Origin: Acidobacteriota bacterium | GTDB lineage: Bacteria > Acidobacteriota > Terriglobia > UBA7540 | Direction: 5' to 3' | Length of the DNA: 64,000 nt | NCBI GenBank assembly: GCA_902812365.1 | Contig: CADDZC010000006.1 | Span: 1-64,000 of the forward strand | In this document: positions 26,601-35,864 of the stretch, one piece after another | Numbering within the stretch: position 1 is the stretch's first letter | Layout of the letters: every line of letters starts with the position of its first letter | Position numbers and translations under genes: made by a program | The notes under the pieces: generated by a model | Seen by the model: only the letters and a program-made list of their open reading frames with translations | Databases searched by the model: none | What the model was told of the DNA's origin: nothing

Positions 26601-27608
26601 ATGAAGATCACCGCCCAGGAACGTTCCCGCCTGCTGCGCCTCATCGAACGGTTCCGCCGGCAGCGTATCGTGCTGCTGGGCGATCTGGTGGCCGATGAGT
26701 TCGTGTACGGGGAGATCACGCGGGTGTCGCGGGAGGCTCCGGTGCTGATCCTGAAGGAGCGCGAGAAGCGAATTCTGCCGGGCGGCGGGGCCAACGCGGC
26801 CAACAATCTGGCGGATTTGGGCGCGGGGGTGACGCTGGTCGGTGTGGTGGGTGAGGACGAAGCGGGCCAGGCGCTGATCCGCTACTTCGAGAACAAGGGG
26901 GTCAGCACCGAGCGGGTCCTGCGGTGCCGAGCCTACCGCACCCCGACCAAGTCGCGAGTGCTCGGAACACTCAGCCACGCCCGGCCGCAGCAGATCGTGC
27001 GCGTGGACCGCGAGCCGGACCGGCTCGGGAATGAGGTTCGCCGCCGTTTGACGGAAAGCGTCCGCGAGCGCCTGGCGGAGGCCTCGGCCCTGCTGGTCTC
27101 GGATTACGGCTATGGGGCGGCCAGCGGGCACGCGGTGCAGGCTCTTCAACGAAACCGCTCGAACCGTCTGCCTGTGACTGTGGATTCCCGCTATGATCTG
27201 CTCGCCTATCGCCGCGTCACGGCGTCCACGCCCAATGAACCGGAGATCGAGGCGGCCTTTGGCGAGCGGATCGGCCATAACCTAGCGTTGCTGCACCGCC
27301 TGGCGCAGGTCCTGTTGCGCCGGCACCAGCTTCAGGCGCTTCTGGTGACGAGGGGGCGGGAGGGGATGATCTTGTATGAACCGGGCCGCCAGCCTCAGAA
27401 TCTGCCGATCTTTGGCTCCGACCAGGTGGCGGACGTGACCGGGGCCGGCGATACGGTGATTGCGGCGTTTACGGTGGCGCTGGCGGCGGGAGCCAGCTTC
27501 CGCGAGGCGGCCCTGCTGGCCGACGTAGCCGGCGGGCTGGTGGTGATGAAGAGCGGCACGGCCACGGTCACGGGGCAGGAACTGCGGGAGGCGATTCGCA
27601 ACGCATGA
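26601..27608 (+). CDS. hldA: D-glycero-beta-D-manno-heptose 7-phosphate kinase
   Basis: A 335-residue ribokinase-fold enzyme (RfaE domain 1) that phosphorylates heptose 7-phosphate at C1. Motifs: [27 protein letters not shown] near the N-terminus, [17 protein letters not shown], and the catalytic-base region [17 protein letters not shown] near residue 278. In many enterobacteria this is fused to the adenylyltransferase as HldE; here it is separate and overlaps hldC by ATGA. gmhA and gmhB are not in the window. Confidence 0.93.
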   Translation: MKITAQERSRLLRLIERFRRQRIVLLGDLVADEFVYGEITRVSREAPVLILKEREKRILPGGGANAANNLADLGAGVTLVGVVGEDEAGQALIRYFENKGVSTERVLRCRAYRTPTKSRVLGTLSHARPQQIVRVDREPDRLGNEVRRRLTESVRERLAEASALLVSDYGYGAASGHAVQALQRNRSNRLPVTVDSRYDLLAYRRVTASTPNEPEIEAAFGERIGHNLALLHRLAQVLLRRHQLQALLVTRGREGMILYEPGRQPQNLPIFGSDQVADVTGAGDTVIAAFTVALAAGASFREAALLADVAGGLVVMKSGTATVTGQELREAIRNA

Positions 27609-28096
27609 TGCCGGGAATCATTCCACGCGATCAGGCGACAGAGCTCGGCCGGCGTCTGCGGCGCGAAGGCCGCCGCATTGCCTTCGCCAACGGCTGCTTT
27701 GACATTCTCCACGTGGGCCACATACGCTATCTTGAGGGGGCGCGGCAACAGGGCGACGTGCTGGTGGTGGGCGTCAACAGCGACGCCTCCGTGCGCGCCC
27801 TGAAGGGAGCCGGAAGGCCGGTGCTCCCTGAAGACGCTCGGGCGGAACTGGTGGCGGCGCTGAGCGCCGTCGACTACGTGGTGATCTTTGACGACTTAAC
27901 CGCCGAGCGCCTTCTGCGTGACCTGCGCCCTCACGTGCACTGCAAAGGGACCGATTACACCGAGGAGACCGTTCCTGAGCGCGAAGCGATGCGCAGCCTG
28001 GGCGGCCAGGTCCGCATCGTGGGCGACGCCAAGGATCACTCGACGCGTGATCTGCTGGAGACCATCGCGCAGCGGGCCCGGATCGCCGGCGAGTGA
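27605..28096 (+). CDS. hldC: D-beta-D-heptose 1-phosphate adenylyltransferase
   Basis: A 163-residue nucleotidyltransferase (RfaE domain 2) that makes ADP-heptose. The HIGH-type motif [21 protein letters not shown] is near residue 28; [15 protein letters not shown] and [13 protein letters not shown] complete the family. The start overlaps the hldA stop, and a second ATG follows immediately. Together with hldA it supplies ADP-heptose to the two heptosyltransferases in this locus. Confidence 0.94.
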   Translation: MMPGIIPRDQATELGRRLRREGRRIAFANGCFDILHVGHIRYLEGARQQGDVLVVGVNSDASVRALKGAGRPVLPEDARAELVAALSAVDYVVIFDDLTAERLLRDLRPHVHCKGTDYTEETVPEREAMRSLGGQVRIVGDAKDHSTRDLLETIAQRARIAGE

Positions 28097-28198
28097 GGAA
28101 GGGGCTGCCTTGAGGTGGCGCCGGAACTGAAAACCGCCGCTTTGGGGTTGCGAGTCCGCCTTTCTTGAATTCTGCTTTCCGACATCCGTCGTTTTCCC

Positions 28199-29236
28199 AT
28201 GACCAGATTTCTCGTCATCCGCCTCAGCTCGATCGGAGACATTGTTCACGCCCTGCCGGCCGTGAGCGCGCTCGGAGAGAGCTTTCCCCAAGCTGAAATC
28301 GCCTGGGTGGTTGAACCTCGGTACGCCGGGTTGCTGCGGGGAAACCCGTTTGTTCACGAGGTGCTGGAGGTTGACACGCTGGCCTGGCGCCAGAGATTGG
28401 CGTCGGCCCGGACGTGGGCGGAGATGAAGAAGGCGCTCGGCAAGTTGCGGCATCGCTGCTGGGACGTGGCCATCGATTTTCAGGGGCTGGTGAAGACCGG
28501 TCTGATCGCCGGGTTGAGCGGTGCCCCAAGGCGGATCGGCCTCGGGCGGCCCTGGCTGAAGGAACGGGCGGCGGCGGTTTTCTATACGGAAGCGGTGGCC
28601 GCAAAGGGGCGCCGGCATGTGGTGGAAGAAGGACTGGCGCTGGTCGAGCAGGCCGGGGCGAAGCCGGTGGCTCGCGAGCGCTGGCAGTTTCCTCTGCCTT
28701 CGGACCCAGCCGAGAGCGAATCGATCGAGGCGCGCCTGCGGGCTGTAGGGGCCGAGGAGTTCATCATCATCAATCCGGGGGGCGGGTGGATGGCCAAGCG
28801 CTGGCCGCCGGCCCATTACCGGGAACTGATCCGAAGGCTCGACGCCGAGGCCGTGGGAACGATTCTGCTGACGGGTTCGCGGTCGGATGAGGGGGTGATT
28901 CGGGAAATCCTGGAAGGCGTGGCCTCGCCTCGGGCGGTATATTTTCCTTCGAATTTAACCGAGTTCATTGCCCTGGCGCGCCGCGCCCGCCTATTGGTCG
29001 GCGGCGATAGCGGACCGCTCCATCTGGCGGCCGCCGTCGGCACGCCGCTGGTGGCGATTTACGGGCCGACCAGCCCGGCGCGCAACGGGCCGTTTTCACC
29101 CGCCGACCTGGTGGTGTCAACCGGCCAGCCCATCAATCACACGCGCCGTGCCCGAAACCCGGCCTTCCTCGAAGGAGTGTCGGTGGAAGCCGTGCACGCC
29201 GCCGTGCGGCGGCGCCTCGAGGTGGCCCGTGGATAG
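28199..29236 (+). CDS. waaC: ADP-heptose:LPS heptosyltransferase I
   Basis: A 345-residue GT9 enzyme that adds the first heptose to Kdo. The N-terminus FLVIRLSSIGDIVHALPAVSAL is the WaaC-type motif, followed by DFQGLVKTGLIAGLSGA. The nucleotide-sugar half has INPGGGWMAKRWPPAHY and VGGDSGPLHLAAAVGTPLVAIYGPTSPARNGPF. The N-terminal and substrate motifs favour heptosyltransferase I over II. The next gene overlaps its stop by eight bases. Confidence 0.92.
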   Translation: MTRFLVIRLSSIGDIVHALPAVSALGESFPQAEIAWVVEPRYAGLLRGNPFVHEVLEVDTLAWRQRLASARTWAEMKKALGKLRHRCWDVAIDFQGLVKTGLIAGLSGAPRRIGLGRPWLKERAAAVFYTEAVAAKGRRHVVEEGLALVEQAGAKPVARERWQFPLPSDPAESESIEARLRAVGAEEFIIINPGGGWMAKRWPPAHYRELIRRLDAEAVGTILLTGSRSDEGVIREILEGVASPRAVYFPSNLTEFIALARRARLLVGGDSGPLHLAAAVGTPLVAIYGPTSPARNGPFSPADLVVSTGQPINHTRRARNPAFLEGVSVEAVHAAVRRRLEVARG

Positions 29237-29777
29237 CCCGTCCGGCGGGGCTTGGGCCGCCCGCTGGCGGGTGAAGCTCGGTTTCGCGGGCGGCATCCTT
29301 TACCTGATCTTTGCCCAACCGACGCCGTGGCGCCTGGCAGTTGGCAGCGCGATCGCTTTGCTCGGTCTCCTGCTCCGAGGGTTGGCCGCCGGTCAGTTGG
29401 AGAAGAACCAAAGCCTGGCCACATCGGGCCTTTACGCTGGCACGCGCCATCCGCTCTACCTGGGAAGCTTGCTAATGGGCGCCGGGTTTGTCGTGGCCGG
29501 CGCTTCGTGGTGGCTGGCGGGGCTGTTCGCACTCTTCTTTGGGCTGGTTTACGGAAATGTAATTCGTCGTGAAGACGAATTTTTAAGGCAGAAATTCGGG
29601 CGGGTGTACGATCAGTATGCGAGCGAAACGCCGGTGTTGGTTCCCCGGTGGGATCGGCTGCGGCACGCCAGTGCCGGCTTTCGGTGGGAGCGATATCGCC
29701 GCAATCGCGAGTATGAGGCGGCGCTGGGTTTCGCCGCGGCAGTGGTGATCCTGGTGGTCAAGATGAGCCTGAAATAA
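29229..29777 (+). CDS. isoprenylcysteine carboxyl methyltransferase/PEMT-like membrane protein
   Basis: A 182-residue polytopic protein with about four hydrophobic segments (GGILYLIFAQ, LAVGSAIALLGLLLRGLAAG, LGSLLMGAGFVVAGASWWLAGLFALFFGLVYG, and FAAAVVILVVKMSL at the C-terminus). The cofactor-binding signature of the ICMT/phospholipid methyltransferase family is LATSGLYAGTRHPLYLG, then RREDEFLRQKFGRVYDQYASETP. GTG 29229 has GAGGTGG just upstream and overlaps waaC by eight bases, so co-expression with LPS genes is expected. Its substrate is unknown; a lipid or envelope target is an inference. Confidence 0.82.
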   Translation: MDSPSGGAWAARWRVKLGFAGGILYLIFAQPTPWRLAVGSAIALLGLLLRGLAAGQLEKNQSLATSGLYAGTRHPLYLGSLLMGAGFVVAGASWWLAGLFALFFGLVYGNVIRREDEFLRQKFGRVYDQYASETPVLVPRWDRLRHASAGFRWERYRRNREYEAALGFAAAVVILVVKMSLK

Positions 29778-29782
29778 GGGGC

Positions 29783-29803
29783 GGGACGGCTTGGAGCCCG
29801 TCC
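29783..29803 (+). other. hairpin in front of the DUF3108 gene
   Basis: GGGACGG and CCGTCCC form a stem around a short loop in the 37-base gap before the DUF3108 start, ending one base before its AAGGGA ribosome site. It could modulate readthrough or translation; no T-run follows. Confidence 0.3.
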
Positions 29804-29814
29804 CAAGGGATGAC

Positions 29815-30639
29815 ATGAGCTGGCAGATCAGGCGGCAATGGGGAGCGCTCGGCGCGGCGATGTTTCTTATTGCCGCTCATGTCGGCAAGGCTGAACGGCC
29901 GGCCCCTCTTCCCTTTCAGCCCGGCGAGAAGCTGACCTACAACGTGACCTGGTCGGTGTTCCCGGCCGGGGAAGTGACGGCGACCCTGCAGCGCGTCGAG
30001 GACTCCCGGGGCGACGCTTACGAAGTCACGACCAAGGCCCAGTCCCGCGGGGTGGTATCGCTGCTTTACAACCTCAACGACGAGTTTCGTTCTGTCTTTG
30101 ATCCCGCCACGCTCTGCTCGCGCGGGATCACCAAGACAGTCAACGAAGGCCGGCGGCACAAGCAGACGCGCATTGTTTTCGACGGCGCGAGGAAGCTGGC
30201 CATCCTCGATGAGCGCGATCTGGCCCGACCCGGCTCGCCGCCCAAACATGCCGAACATGCCGCGCCCCCGTGCGTCGAGGACGTCGTGACCGCCTTCTAC
30301 TATGCGCGCCGGCAGCCGCTCCAGGCGGGTCAAAAATTCGAGCTGCCGGTGAACGACGGCAACAAGACGGTGACGGTCGTGGCGGAGGTGCAGGCGCGCG
30401 AGCTGATCGATACGCCGCTCGGCCGGCGCCCGGCCTGGCGCGTCGAGCCCAAGGTGTTCGGACAGCTTTACAAGCGCAAGGGACGGATGCTGATCTGGTT
30501 CAGCGACGACGCTCAGCGATTGCCGCTGCGCATCAAAGCCATGATCTCGGTGGGCACCATCACCGGCGACCTGCAGTCCGTCACCGCGGCTGCTCCGCCG
30601 GCCTCATTCTTGCCGCCCTCGGAGCGGATTCGGCCCTAG
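29815..30639 (+). CDS. exported DUF3108 family protein
   Basis: A 274-residue protein with an N-terminal signal (WGALGAAMFLIAAHVGKA). The mature part begins LPFQPGEKLTYNVTWSVFPAGEVTATL, the hallmark opening of DUF3108, a predicted periplasmic beta-rich fold. RMLIWFSDDAQRLPLRIKAMISVGTITGDL near the C-terminus is also conserved in the family. No activity is known. ATG 29815 was chosen over TTG 29791 because AAGGGA lies five bases upstream. Its last 36 bases overlap the convergent hydrolase gene. Confidence 0.85.
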   Translation: MSWQIRRQWGALGAAMFLIAAHVGKAERPAPLPFQPGEKLTYNVTWSVFPAGEVTATLQRVEDSRGDAYEVTTKAQSRGVVSLLYNLNDEFRSVFDPATLCSRGITKTVNEGRRHKQTRIVFDGARKLAILDERDLARPGSPPKHAEHAAPPCVEDVVTAFYYARRQPLQAGQKFELPVNDGNKTVTVVAEVQARELIDTPLGRRPAWRVEPKVFGQLYKRKGRMLIWFSDDAQRLPLRIKAMISVGTITGDLQSVTAAAPPASFLPPSERIRP

Positions 30640-31593
30640 ATCGCCGCGGCCTCCACCGTGATCAGGCCGAGAGACTCCGGAGGGCGGCGGCGAGAGGAAG
30701 CGCAGAATCTCAGGCAGGGCGCGGTCGCGGCATTCCAGGGGCGCGAGGTGTCCGCAGCCTTCCAACATCACCAGCACCGAGTGGGGTATTTCGCGGCGCA
30801 TCCGCTCCCCGCAGGCAGGCGGCGTTAAAGCATCCTGCCGGCCCCAAAGGATGAGCACGGGCACGCGAATGGCTGGCAGTTTTCCATCCAAGAGATCCTT
30901 GCCGGCCAACATGGAATCCAGCGCCCGCCCGCAGACCCGGGCTTGGCGGTTCGCGCGACGCAACAGGTCGCGCACGATAAACGCCGGGATCGGGCGGGGC
31001 TTCGGCGTGAGCAGGCTCTCCAGCCGCAGCACGTCGCCGGCGGTGCGCGGATGGGCGAGCAGCGTGGTGTCAAACGAGGGATGAAACTGAATTCCGGCGC
31101 TGTCGGCCACGAACGCCCGCGTGACGCGGCCAGGGTAATCGAGCGCAAACTTCAGCACCACCCACCCGCCCATCGACCAACCTCCCAGGTCGATCTGCTC
31201 AAGATGCTGGTGATCCAGAAACTGCTTAAGGACGGTCTCTTGGAGCGAGATCGAATAGTCCACATCCGGCCGGTCGGAGCGGCCGAAGCCCAGAAGGTCG
31301 ATGGCATAAACTCGAAATGAGTTTCGGGCGAGGCTGGGAATCAGGGGCAGCCAATCTTCCGCGCTGCCCCCCAGTCCGTGGACGAGGACCAAGGGAGCGC
31401 CGCGTCCCGCTACCAAGTAATGAAGGCGATAGGGGCCGAGGCACACGTACTCGCTTCTGACCCCCAAGGCCCGGGCCACCGCGCGGGCCGTCCACTCGAG
31501 GAGCAGAAGAGGGCGCCAATAGAAGGCGGTGCCGACGATGCCGGCCGCGATCAACACGGCGGCCAGGACCGAACCGAACCGGGAGGGTTTCAT
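30604..31593 (-). CDS. membrane-anchored alpha/beta hydrolase
   Basis: A 329-residue protein. An N-terminal hydrophobic anchor (GSVLAAVLIAAGIVGTAFYW) precedes an alpha/beta-hydrolase fold. It has the oxyanion HG motif VLVHGLGGSAEDW, the nucleophile elbow GWSMGG (Ser in LGGWSMGGWVVLKFAL), an Asp in LWGRQDALTPP and the catalytic His in LEGCGHLAPLE. The substrate is unknown. ATG 31593 overlaps the stop of the glucoamylase-like gene (ATGA). The open frame extending upstream to 31998 is antisense-like and rejected. Its 3' end overlaps the convergent DUF3108 gene by 36 bases. Confidence 0.88.
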   Translation of the reverse strand: MKPSRFGSVLAAVLIAAGIVGTAFYWRPLLLLEWTARAVARALGVRSEYVCLGPYRLHYLVAGRGAPLVLVHGLGGSAEDWLPLIPSLARNSFRVYAIDLLGFGRSDRPDVDYSISLQETVLKQFLDHQHLEQIDLGGWSMGGWVVLKFALDYPGRVTRAFVADSAGIQFHPSFDTTLLAHPRTAGDVLRLESLLTPKPRPIPAFIVRDLLRRANRQARVCGRALDSMLAGKDLLDGKLPAIRVPVLILWGRQDALTPPACGERMRREIPHSVLVMLEGCGHLAPLECRDRALPEILRFLSPPPSGVSRPDHGGGRGDLGPNPLRGRQE

Positions 31594-33011
31594 CGCCGCG
31601 CTTCGCCCCGGGAATCGGAAGCTCGGCCGGACTCGGGTCTGAGGCCCACGCGGTTCATCGCCGCTCCGATGTTCGCGTTGCGCATGAACCACTTCCAGAC
31701 GTCCCCGGTGGCGAAGTTCTCCGCGCTGAGCAAGGTGATGCCCTGATCGATGCCGATCACGTCGGAATCCACCCAGCCGGTGTTGGGGTTGAACGCATCC
31801 GCAAATCCGTAGCGGCCGTATACGCGCGTGCCGTAGAGCTGCTTCATGGTCCGCAGGGCAGCCAGCGAAATATGCGGCGTGAACATCAGCGAACCGGCGG
31901 GCGCGCAAGGAACGACCGTGCCGTCCACGCGTGGGTCGTCCGGCGGACCGCCCCAGGCCACGTATCCTCTCACGCTGTCGGACGCCGTAATTCCCCACAC
32001 CTCTCGGGAATAACCGGGGAACCTCGAGTGCAGGCGGATGCAGTACTTGCGCGCGGCGAGGGTGGCGATAACGGAATTCTGAAACCAGTCGATGTAGGGT
32101 GGCCTCGACTCGCGCCGGTGGCGGAAATCGACCCAGGCCTGCGAGTACTGGTGAACAAACAGCGGGCGGTCGCCATAAATGTAGTGGTAGTGGTCATACG
32201 TGATCGGCGGCCTTGACCATGCGTACCACGCCTCGGCGGGGATGGGGTGCGTCGGGGAGCCGATCGCCAGCAGATAGAGAATCATTAATTCGCAATAATG
32301 GTCCCAGCGCTGCGGAATAAAACCTTTCTCCGGCGTCCAGCCCATCGCCAGCAGGTAAGGGTCGCCGTTGCGCATCCACTGGAAGTCGACCCGCCTGTAG
32401 ATTTCGTCGGCGAGCGCAACAATCTCGCGGCTCTCCCGAAAGTATTGACGCGCGGTGAGAATGCCGGCCAGCAGCAGGGCGGTGTCAATGGAAGACAGCT
32501 CGGATTTCCACTTGCGCTCGCCCGTCTGGGCCACCATGAAATGATAAAACCAGCCGTGTACGGCGGGCGCCCGCGCAGCGAAAAAACGGAGTGCCGTGAG
32601 CGTGCGGCGGCGGGCCTCGCCGGGGGAAATCCAGCCGTGCTCGGCGCCGATGCACAGCGCCGTCAGACCGAACCCAGTGGCCGCGATGCTGGCGGCGTCG
32701 CGGCCGGGTGCGCTCTCTGCTGCCCCGGTTGTGCGGGCACGGTCCCGCACCAAACCCGTGACCGGGTCCGCCTGCTCAAGAAAATACAGGAAGGCGCGAT
32801 GACGCAGATCATGGACCAACTCCGAGTCAAGGGTAGCCTCGCGCCGGGGGGGTCCCCAGCCGGGACGAGACGCGGAAGCCTGGGCCGCCGCTCGAGCGCC
32901 GATCAAAAGCAGGAGGAGCGCGAGCAAGACGGCGGTGGTCTGGTTAGCGGAGACGCTCCGCTGGTTCTCTATGTCGGCATAGTAATATTGTAAAATCATA
33001 TCGATGTTCAT
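31590..33011 (-). CDS. exported glucoamylase-like protein (PF10091-type)
   Basis: A 473-residue protein with a signal sequence (TTAVLLALLLLLIGARAAAQA, near residues 25-45) and an alpha/alpha-barrel-like domain. Family features visible are LRHRAFLYFLEQADPVTGLVRDRA, ASIAATGFGLTALCIGAE, WFYHFM, SSIDTALLLAGIL, and FADAFNPNTGWVDSDVIGIDQGITLLSAEN. Relatives include beta-1,2-glucan hydrolases (GH144), so a glucan-degrading role in the periplasm is plausible but unproven. The N-terminus is AT-rich with ATGs at 33011 and 32999; which is used is unclear. Coupled to the downstream hydrolase by ATGA. Confidence 0.85.
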   Translation of the reverse strand: MNIDMILQYYYADIENQRSVSANQTTAVLLALLLLLIGARAAAQASASRPGWGPPRREATLDSELVHDLRHRAFLYFLEQADPVTGLVRDRARTTGAAESAPGRDAASIAATGFGLTALCIGAEHGWISPGEARRRTLTALRFFAARAPAVHGWFYHFMVAQTGERKWKSELSSIDTALLLAGILTARQYFRESREIVALADEIYRRVDFQWMRNGDPYLLAMGWTPEKGFIPQRWDHYCELMILYLLAIGSPTHPIPAEAWYAWSRPPITYDHYHYIYGDRPLFVHQYSQAWVDFRHRRESRPPYIDWFQNSVIATLAARKYCIRLHSRFPGYSREVWGITASDSVRGYVAWGGPPDDPRVDGTVVPCAPAGSLMFTPHISLAALRTMKQLYGTRVYGRYGFADAFNPNTGWVDSDVIGIDQGITLLSAENFATGDVWKWFMRNANIGAAMNRVGLRPESGRASDSRGEARR

Positions 33012-33137
33012 AATATGATCGGCGTCCCGTCACCCTTGATCGCACCCACTATGAAGCACTGCGCGGGCGAAGTCAACGGTCCCACCGTCTGGGTGCCTGT
33101 CGCCGTAGGCTGCGGGCAACCGACCCGATGAGCGCTT

Positions 33138-33166
33138 TTGCATTTCCCCGCCGCGCGGCCTAGAAT
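33138..33166 (+). promoter_or_regulatory. sigma70-type promoter of thiG
   Basis: TTGCAT (33138-33143), a 17-base spacer and TAGAAT (33161-33166). The leader would be short (about 18 bases), leaving no room for a thiamine-pyrophosphate riboswitch. Confidence 0.55.
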
Positions 33167-33190
33167 GAATTTTCGTGGAGGAGCTGGTTT

Positions 33191-33970
33191 ATGACCGATG
33201 ACGCGCTGGTGATTGCGGGCCGGGAGTTTCGCTCGCGGCTGATTGTGGGAACGGGCAAGTACCGGAGCTTTCAAGAGATGGCGCGAGCGCATGCGGCCTC
33301 GGGGGCGGAGATTGTCACCGTGGCGGTCCGCCGGGTGAACCTGACGGACCGCAGCCAAGAGTCGATGCTGGATTACATCGACCGCGAAAGATTTTTCATC
33401 CTGCCGAATACGGCGGGGTGTTACACGGCCGAGGAAGCGATTCGGACGGCGCGCCTGGCGCGCGAGGTGGGACTTTCAAACTGGGTGAAACTCGAAGTGA
33501 TCGGAGATGAGAAGACGCTCTTTCCGGACAATTTCGAACTCGTGAAGGCCACTGAGACGCTGGCGCGGGAGGGGTTTGTCGTCCTGCCGTACACCAATGA
33601 CGATCTGGTTGCCGCTCGCCGCCTGATCGATGCCGGTGCCGCCGCCGTCATGCCGCTCGGCGCGCCGATCGGCTCGGGGCTGGGCGTCCAGAACCCTGCC
33701 AACATTCGCATCCTGCGCGAGATGATCACGAGCGTTCCCATCATCCTCGACGCGGGCGTGGGAACGGCCTCGGATGCCGCTATCGCCATGGAGCTCGGCG
33801 CTGACGGCGTGTTGATGAATACCGGCATCGCGCAAGCCGAAGACGCGGTGTTGATGGCCGAAGCGATGAAACACGCCGTGCTCGCCGGACGCCAGGCGTA
33901 CCTGGCCGGACGCATACCGAAGAGGCTCTACGCGACGGCCTCGAGCCCGCTCGCCGGGGTGGTGCGATAG
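33191..33970 (+). CDS. thiG: thiazole synthase
   Basis: A 259-residue TIM-barrel enzyme that forms the thiazole phosphate of thiamine from 1-deoxyxylulose 5-phosphate, dehydroglycine and ThiS-thiocarboxylate. The Schiff-base lysine lies in [17 protein letters not shown]. The N-terminal [18 protein letters not shown] and the phosphate-binding region [33 protein letters not shown] are intact. GGAGGAG precedes the ATG. No other thi gene and no TPP riboswitch is present nearby, so its sulfur-carrier partner must be encoded elsewhere. Confidence 0.95.
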   Translation: MTDDALVIAGREFRSRLIVGTGKYRSFQEMARAHAASGAEIVTVAVRRVNLTDRSQESMLDYIDRERFFILPNTAGCYTAEEAIRTARLAREVGLSNWVKLEVIGDEKTLFPDNFELVKATETLAREGFVVLPYTNDDLVAARRLIDAGAAAVMPLGAPIGSGLGVQNPANIRILREMITSVPIILDAGVGTASDAAIAMELGADGVLMNTGIAQAEDAVLMAEAMKHAVLAGRQAYLAGRIPKRLYATASSPLAGVVR

Positions 33971-34065
33971 GTCGTAACCAGGAAACGGGCCGCCGAGATG
34001 CGCCGAGCGAAGCAGTGTTCCCGCCGCTTCCGCCGGCGGTCGCCTTCGGAATGAAGACGCGGCGC

Positions 34066-35610
34066 TCAGGGCTGGGGGATGCGCAAATCGCGGCCCGTCA
34101 TTTCCGGTGGCGGACTCAATCCCAGCAGGCCCAGCAGGGTGGGGGCGATGTCGGCGAGCGCGCCGCCCGAGCGCAGGCGCGGCGGGGCATGGTCGGCAAT
34201 CAGGATGAGCGGCACGGGATTCGTCGTGTGGGCTGTGTGAGGACCGCCGGTAACCGGATCAACCATCAGCTCGGCGTTGCCATGGTCAGCGGTGATGAGG
34301 AGCGCGCCTCCCTGGGCGCGCACGGCCTTTTCAATCTCGCCCAAACACGCGTCCACCGCTTCGACGGCCTTGATGGCGGCGGCGAGTTTCCCGCTGTGGC
34401 CCACCATGTCCGCGTTGGCGAAGTTGACGATGAGAACATCAAAGGCACCGTCCTTCACCGCTTTCACCACCGCGTCCTTGACGCCCTCGGCGCTCATTTC
34501 CGGTTTCAGATCGTAGGTGGCCACCTTGGGCGACTGCACAAGAATCCGCTCTTCGCCGGGATAGGCCTTTTCCACCCCGCCGTTAAAAAAATAGGTGACG
34601 TGGGCGTACTTCTCGGTTTCCGCCACGCGCAGGTTGCGCAAGTGAGCGTCGGCCATCACTTCCGCCAGGATGTGTCCGAGCTCCTGCGGCGGGAACACAA
34701 ACGGCAGACTAAAGGACTTGTCGTACTGTGTCATACAGACGTATTTCAGATGCTCGGGAAAATTCGGGCGGGGAAAGGTGCCGAGGTCGGCCTGCGTGAG
34801 GGCGCGGGTGATCTGACGCGCGCGGTCGGCCCGGAAGTTGAAACACATGGCGGCGTCCTCGGCCCGAATCGTCCCGACAGGGTCGCCGCGCTCGTCCGTG
34901 ATGACGATGGGGACGACAAATTCGTCGGTGACCCCTCGGTCATAGGACTCCTTAACCGCCGCCATGGGGTCGCGGGCGAGACGGCCCCGGCCGTTCACCA
35001 TCGCGTCGTAGGCCATCTCGATGCGCTCCCAGCGGTTGTCGCGGTCCATGGCGTAATAGCGACCCGAGACGGAGGCGATCTGGCCGATGTTGTATTCGCG
35101 CATTTTCTGCTGAAGCGCCGCGAGGTACTCGACGCCGCGGGTGGGAGCGGTGTCACGGCCGTCCAGGAAAACGTGCACCAACACGTTTTTGACCCCTTGC
35201 TGGCGCGCCAGGCGCAGGAGCGCGTAAAGGTGTTCCTGATGGGAATGGACGCCGCCGTCGGAAAGCAGACCCAGGAAGTGCAAGCAGCGGTCGCGGCCGT
35301 GCTTCATCAAGTCGAGCAGCACGGGTTTGGTAAAAAACTCGCCGCTGCGGATGGAGGCGTCGATGCGGGTAATTTCTTGGTAAACAATGCGACCGGCGCC
35401 GATGTTAAGGTGACCCACCTCGGAGTTGCCCATCAGGCCGTCGGGGAGCCCGACACGTTCGCCGGAGGTGTGAAGCAGTGTCCAGGGATATTGCTGGAGA
35501 AACCTGCCGTAGTTCGGAGCTTGAGCCAGGGCGATGGCATTATTATCACGCTCGGCGCGATAACCCCAGCCGTCCAGGATCAGGAGCACAACGGGTTTGG
35601 GTACGGTCAT
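34066..35610 (-). CDS. gpmI: 2,3-bisphosphoglycerate-independent phosphoglycerate mutase
   Basis: A 514-residue manganese enzyme that interconverts 3- and 2-phosphoglycerate in glycolysis and gluconeogenesis. The N-terminal metal motif is [12 protein letters not shown], with the phosphorylated serine in [16 protein letters not shown] (Ser63). The inserted transferase domain contains [16 protein letters not shown] and [12 protein letters not shown], and the C-terminal metal site reads [12 protein letters not shown] and ITADHGNAE. Length is typical. It is convergent with thiG. Confidence 0.96.
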   Translation of the reverse strand: MTVPKPVVLLILDGWGYRAERDNNAIALAQAPNYGRFLQQYPWTLLHTSGERVGLPDGLMGNSEVGHLNIGAGRIVYQEITRIDASIRSGEFFTKPVLLDLMKHGRDRCLHFLGLLSDGGVHSHQEHLYALLRLARQQGVKNVLVHVFLDGRDTAPTRGVEYLAALQQKMREYNIGQIASVSGRYYAMDRDNRWERIEMAYDAMVNGRGRLARDPMAAVKESYDRGVTDEFVVPIVITDERGDPVGTIRAEDAAMCFNFRADRARQITRALTQADLGTFPRPNFPEHLKYVCMTQYDKSFSLPFVFPPQELGHILAEVMADAHLRNLRVAETEKYAHVTYFFNGGVEKAYPGEERILVQSPKVATYDLKPEMSAEGVKDAVVKAVKDGAFDVLIVNFANADMVGHSGKLAAAIKAVEAVDACLGEIEKAVRAQGGALLITADHGNAELMVDPVTGGPHTAHTTNPVPLILIADHAPPRLRSGGALADIAPTLLGLLGLSPPPEMTGRDLRIPQP

Positions 35611-35799
35611 GGCAGTGGCGGAAAACCCTTTCGGCTCATGTGCAAGTTGCTCGGAGATCCAGAACTCCGAATACCCTGCCGGAGTTCAGACTGGCGAGGG
35701 ACGGAGGCGGCAACGGCATCCCGGCCGGAAAGCCAAGCTCAGATAGATGAGTGTACGGCGCTGCCGCGAACGCGTCAACTGCCGCCGGTTGCGTCGGGA

Positions 35800-35828
35800 T
35801 TGACGCCCGGGCGAAGGGCTGTTACATT
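35800..35828 (+). promoter_or_regulatory. sigma70-type promoter of rpsT
   Basis: TTGACG (35800-35805), a 17-base spacer and TACATT (35823-35828), giving a leader of about 30 bases before the GTG start. The rest of the 254-base gap 35611-35864 shows no gene. Confidence 0.6.
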
Positions 35829-35864
35829 ATCAGTTCCAGATGACGCGAGAACAAAGGAGATTCT

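Noticed and set aside
32997-33030. promoter for the glucoamylase-like gene from TATTAT at its start codon
   Set aside because: The element overlaps the first ATG and has no -35 at a sensible distance, so it is not reported as a promoter.
33012-33190. TPP riboswitch before thiG
   Set aside because: No THI-box core (CTGAGA) is present and the predicted transcript leader is only about 18 bases.
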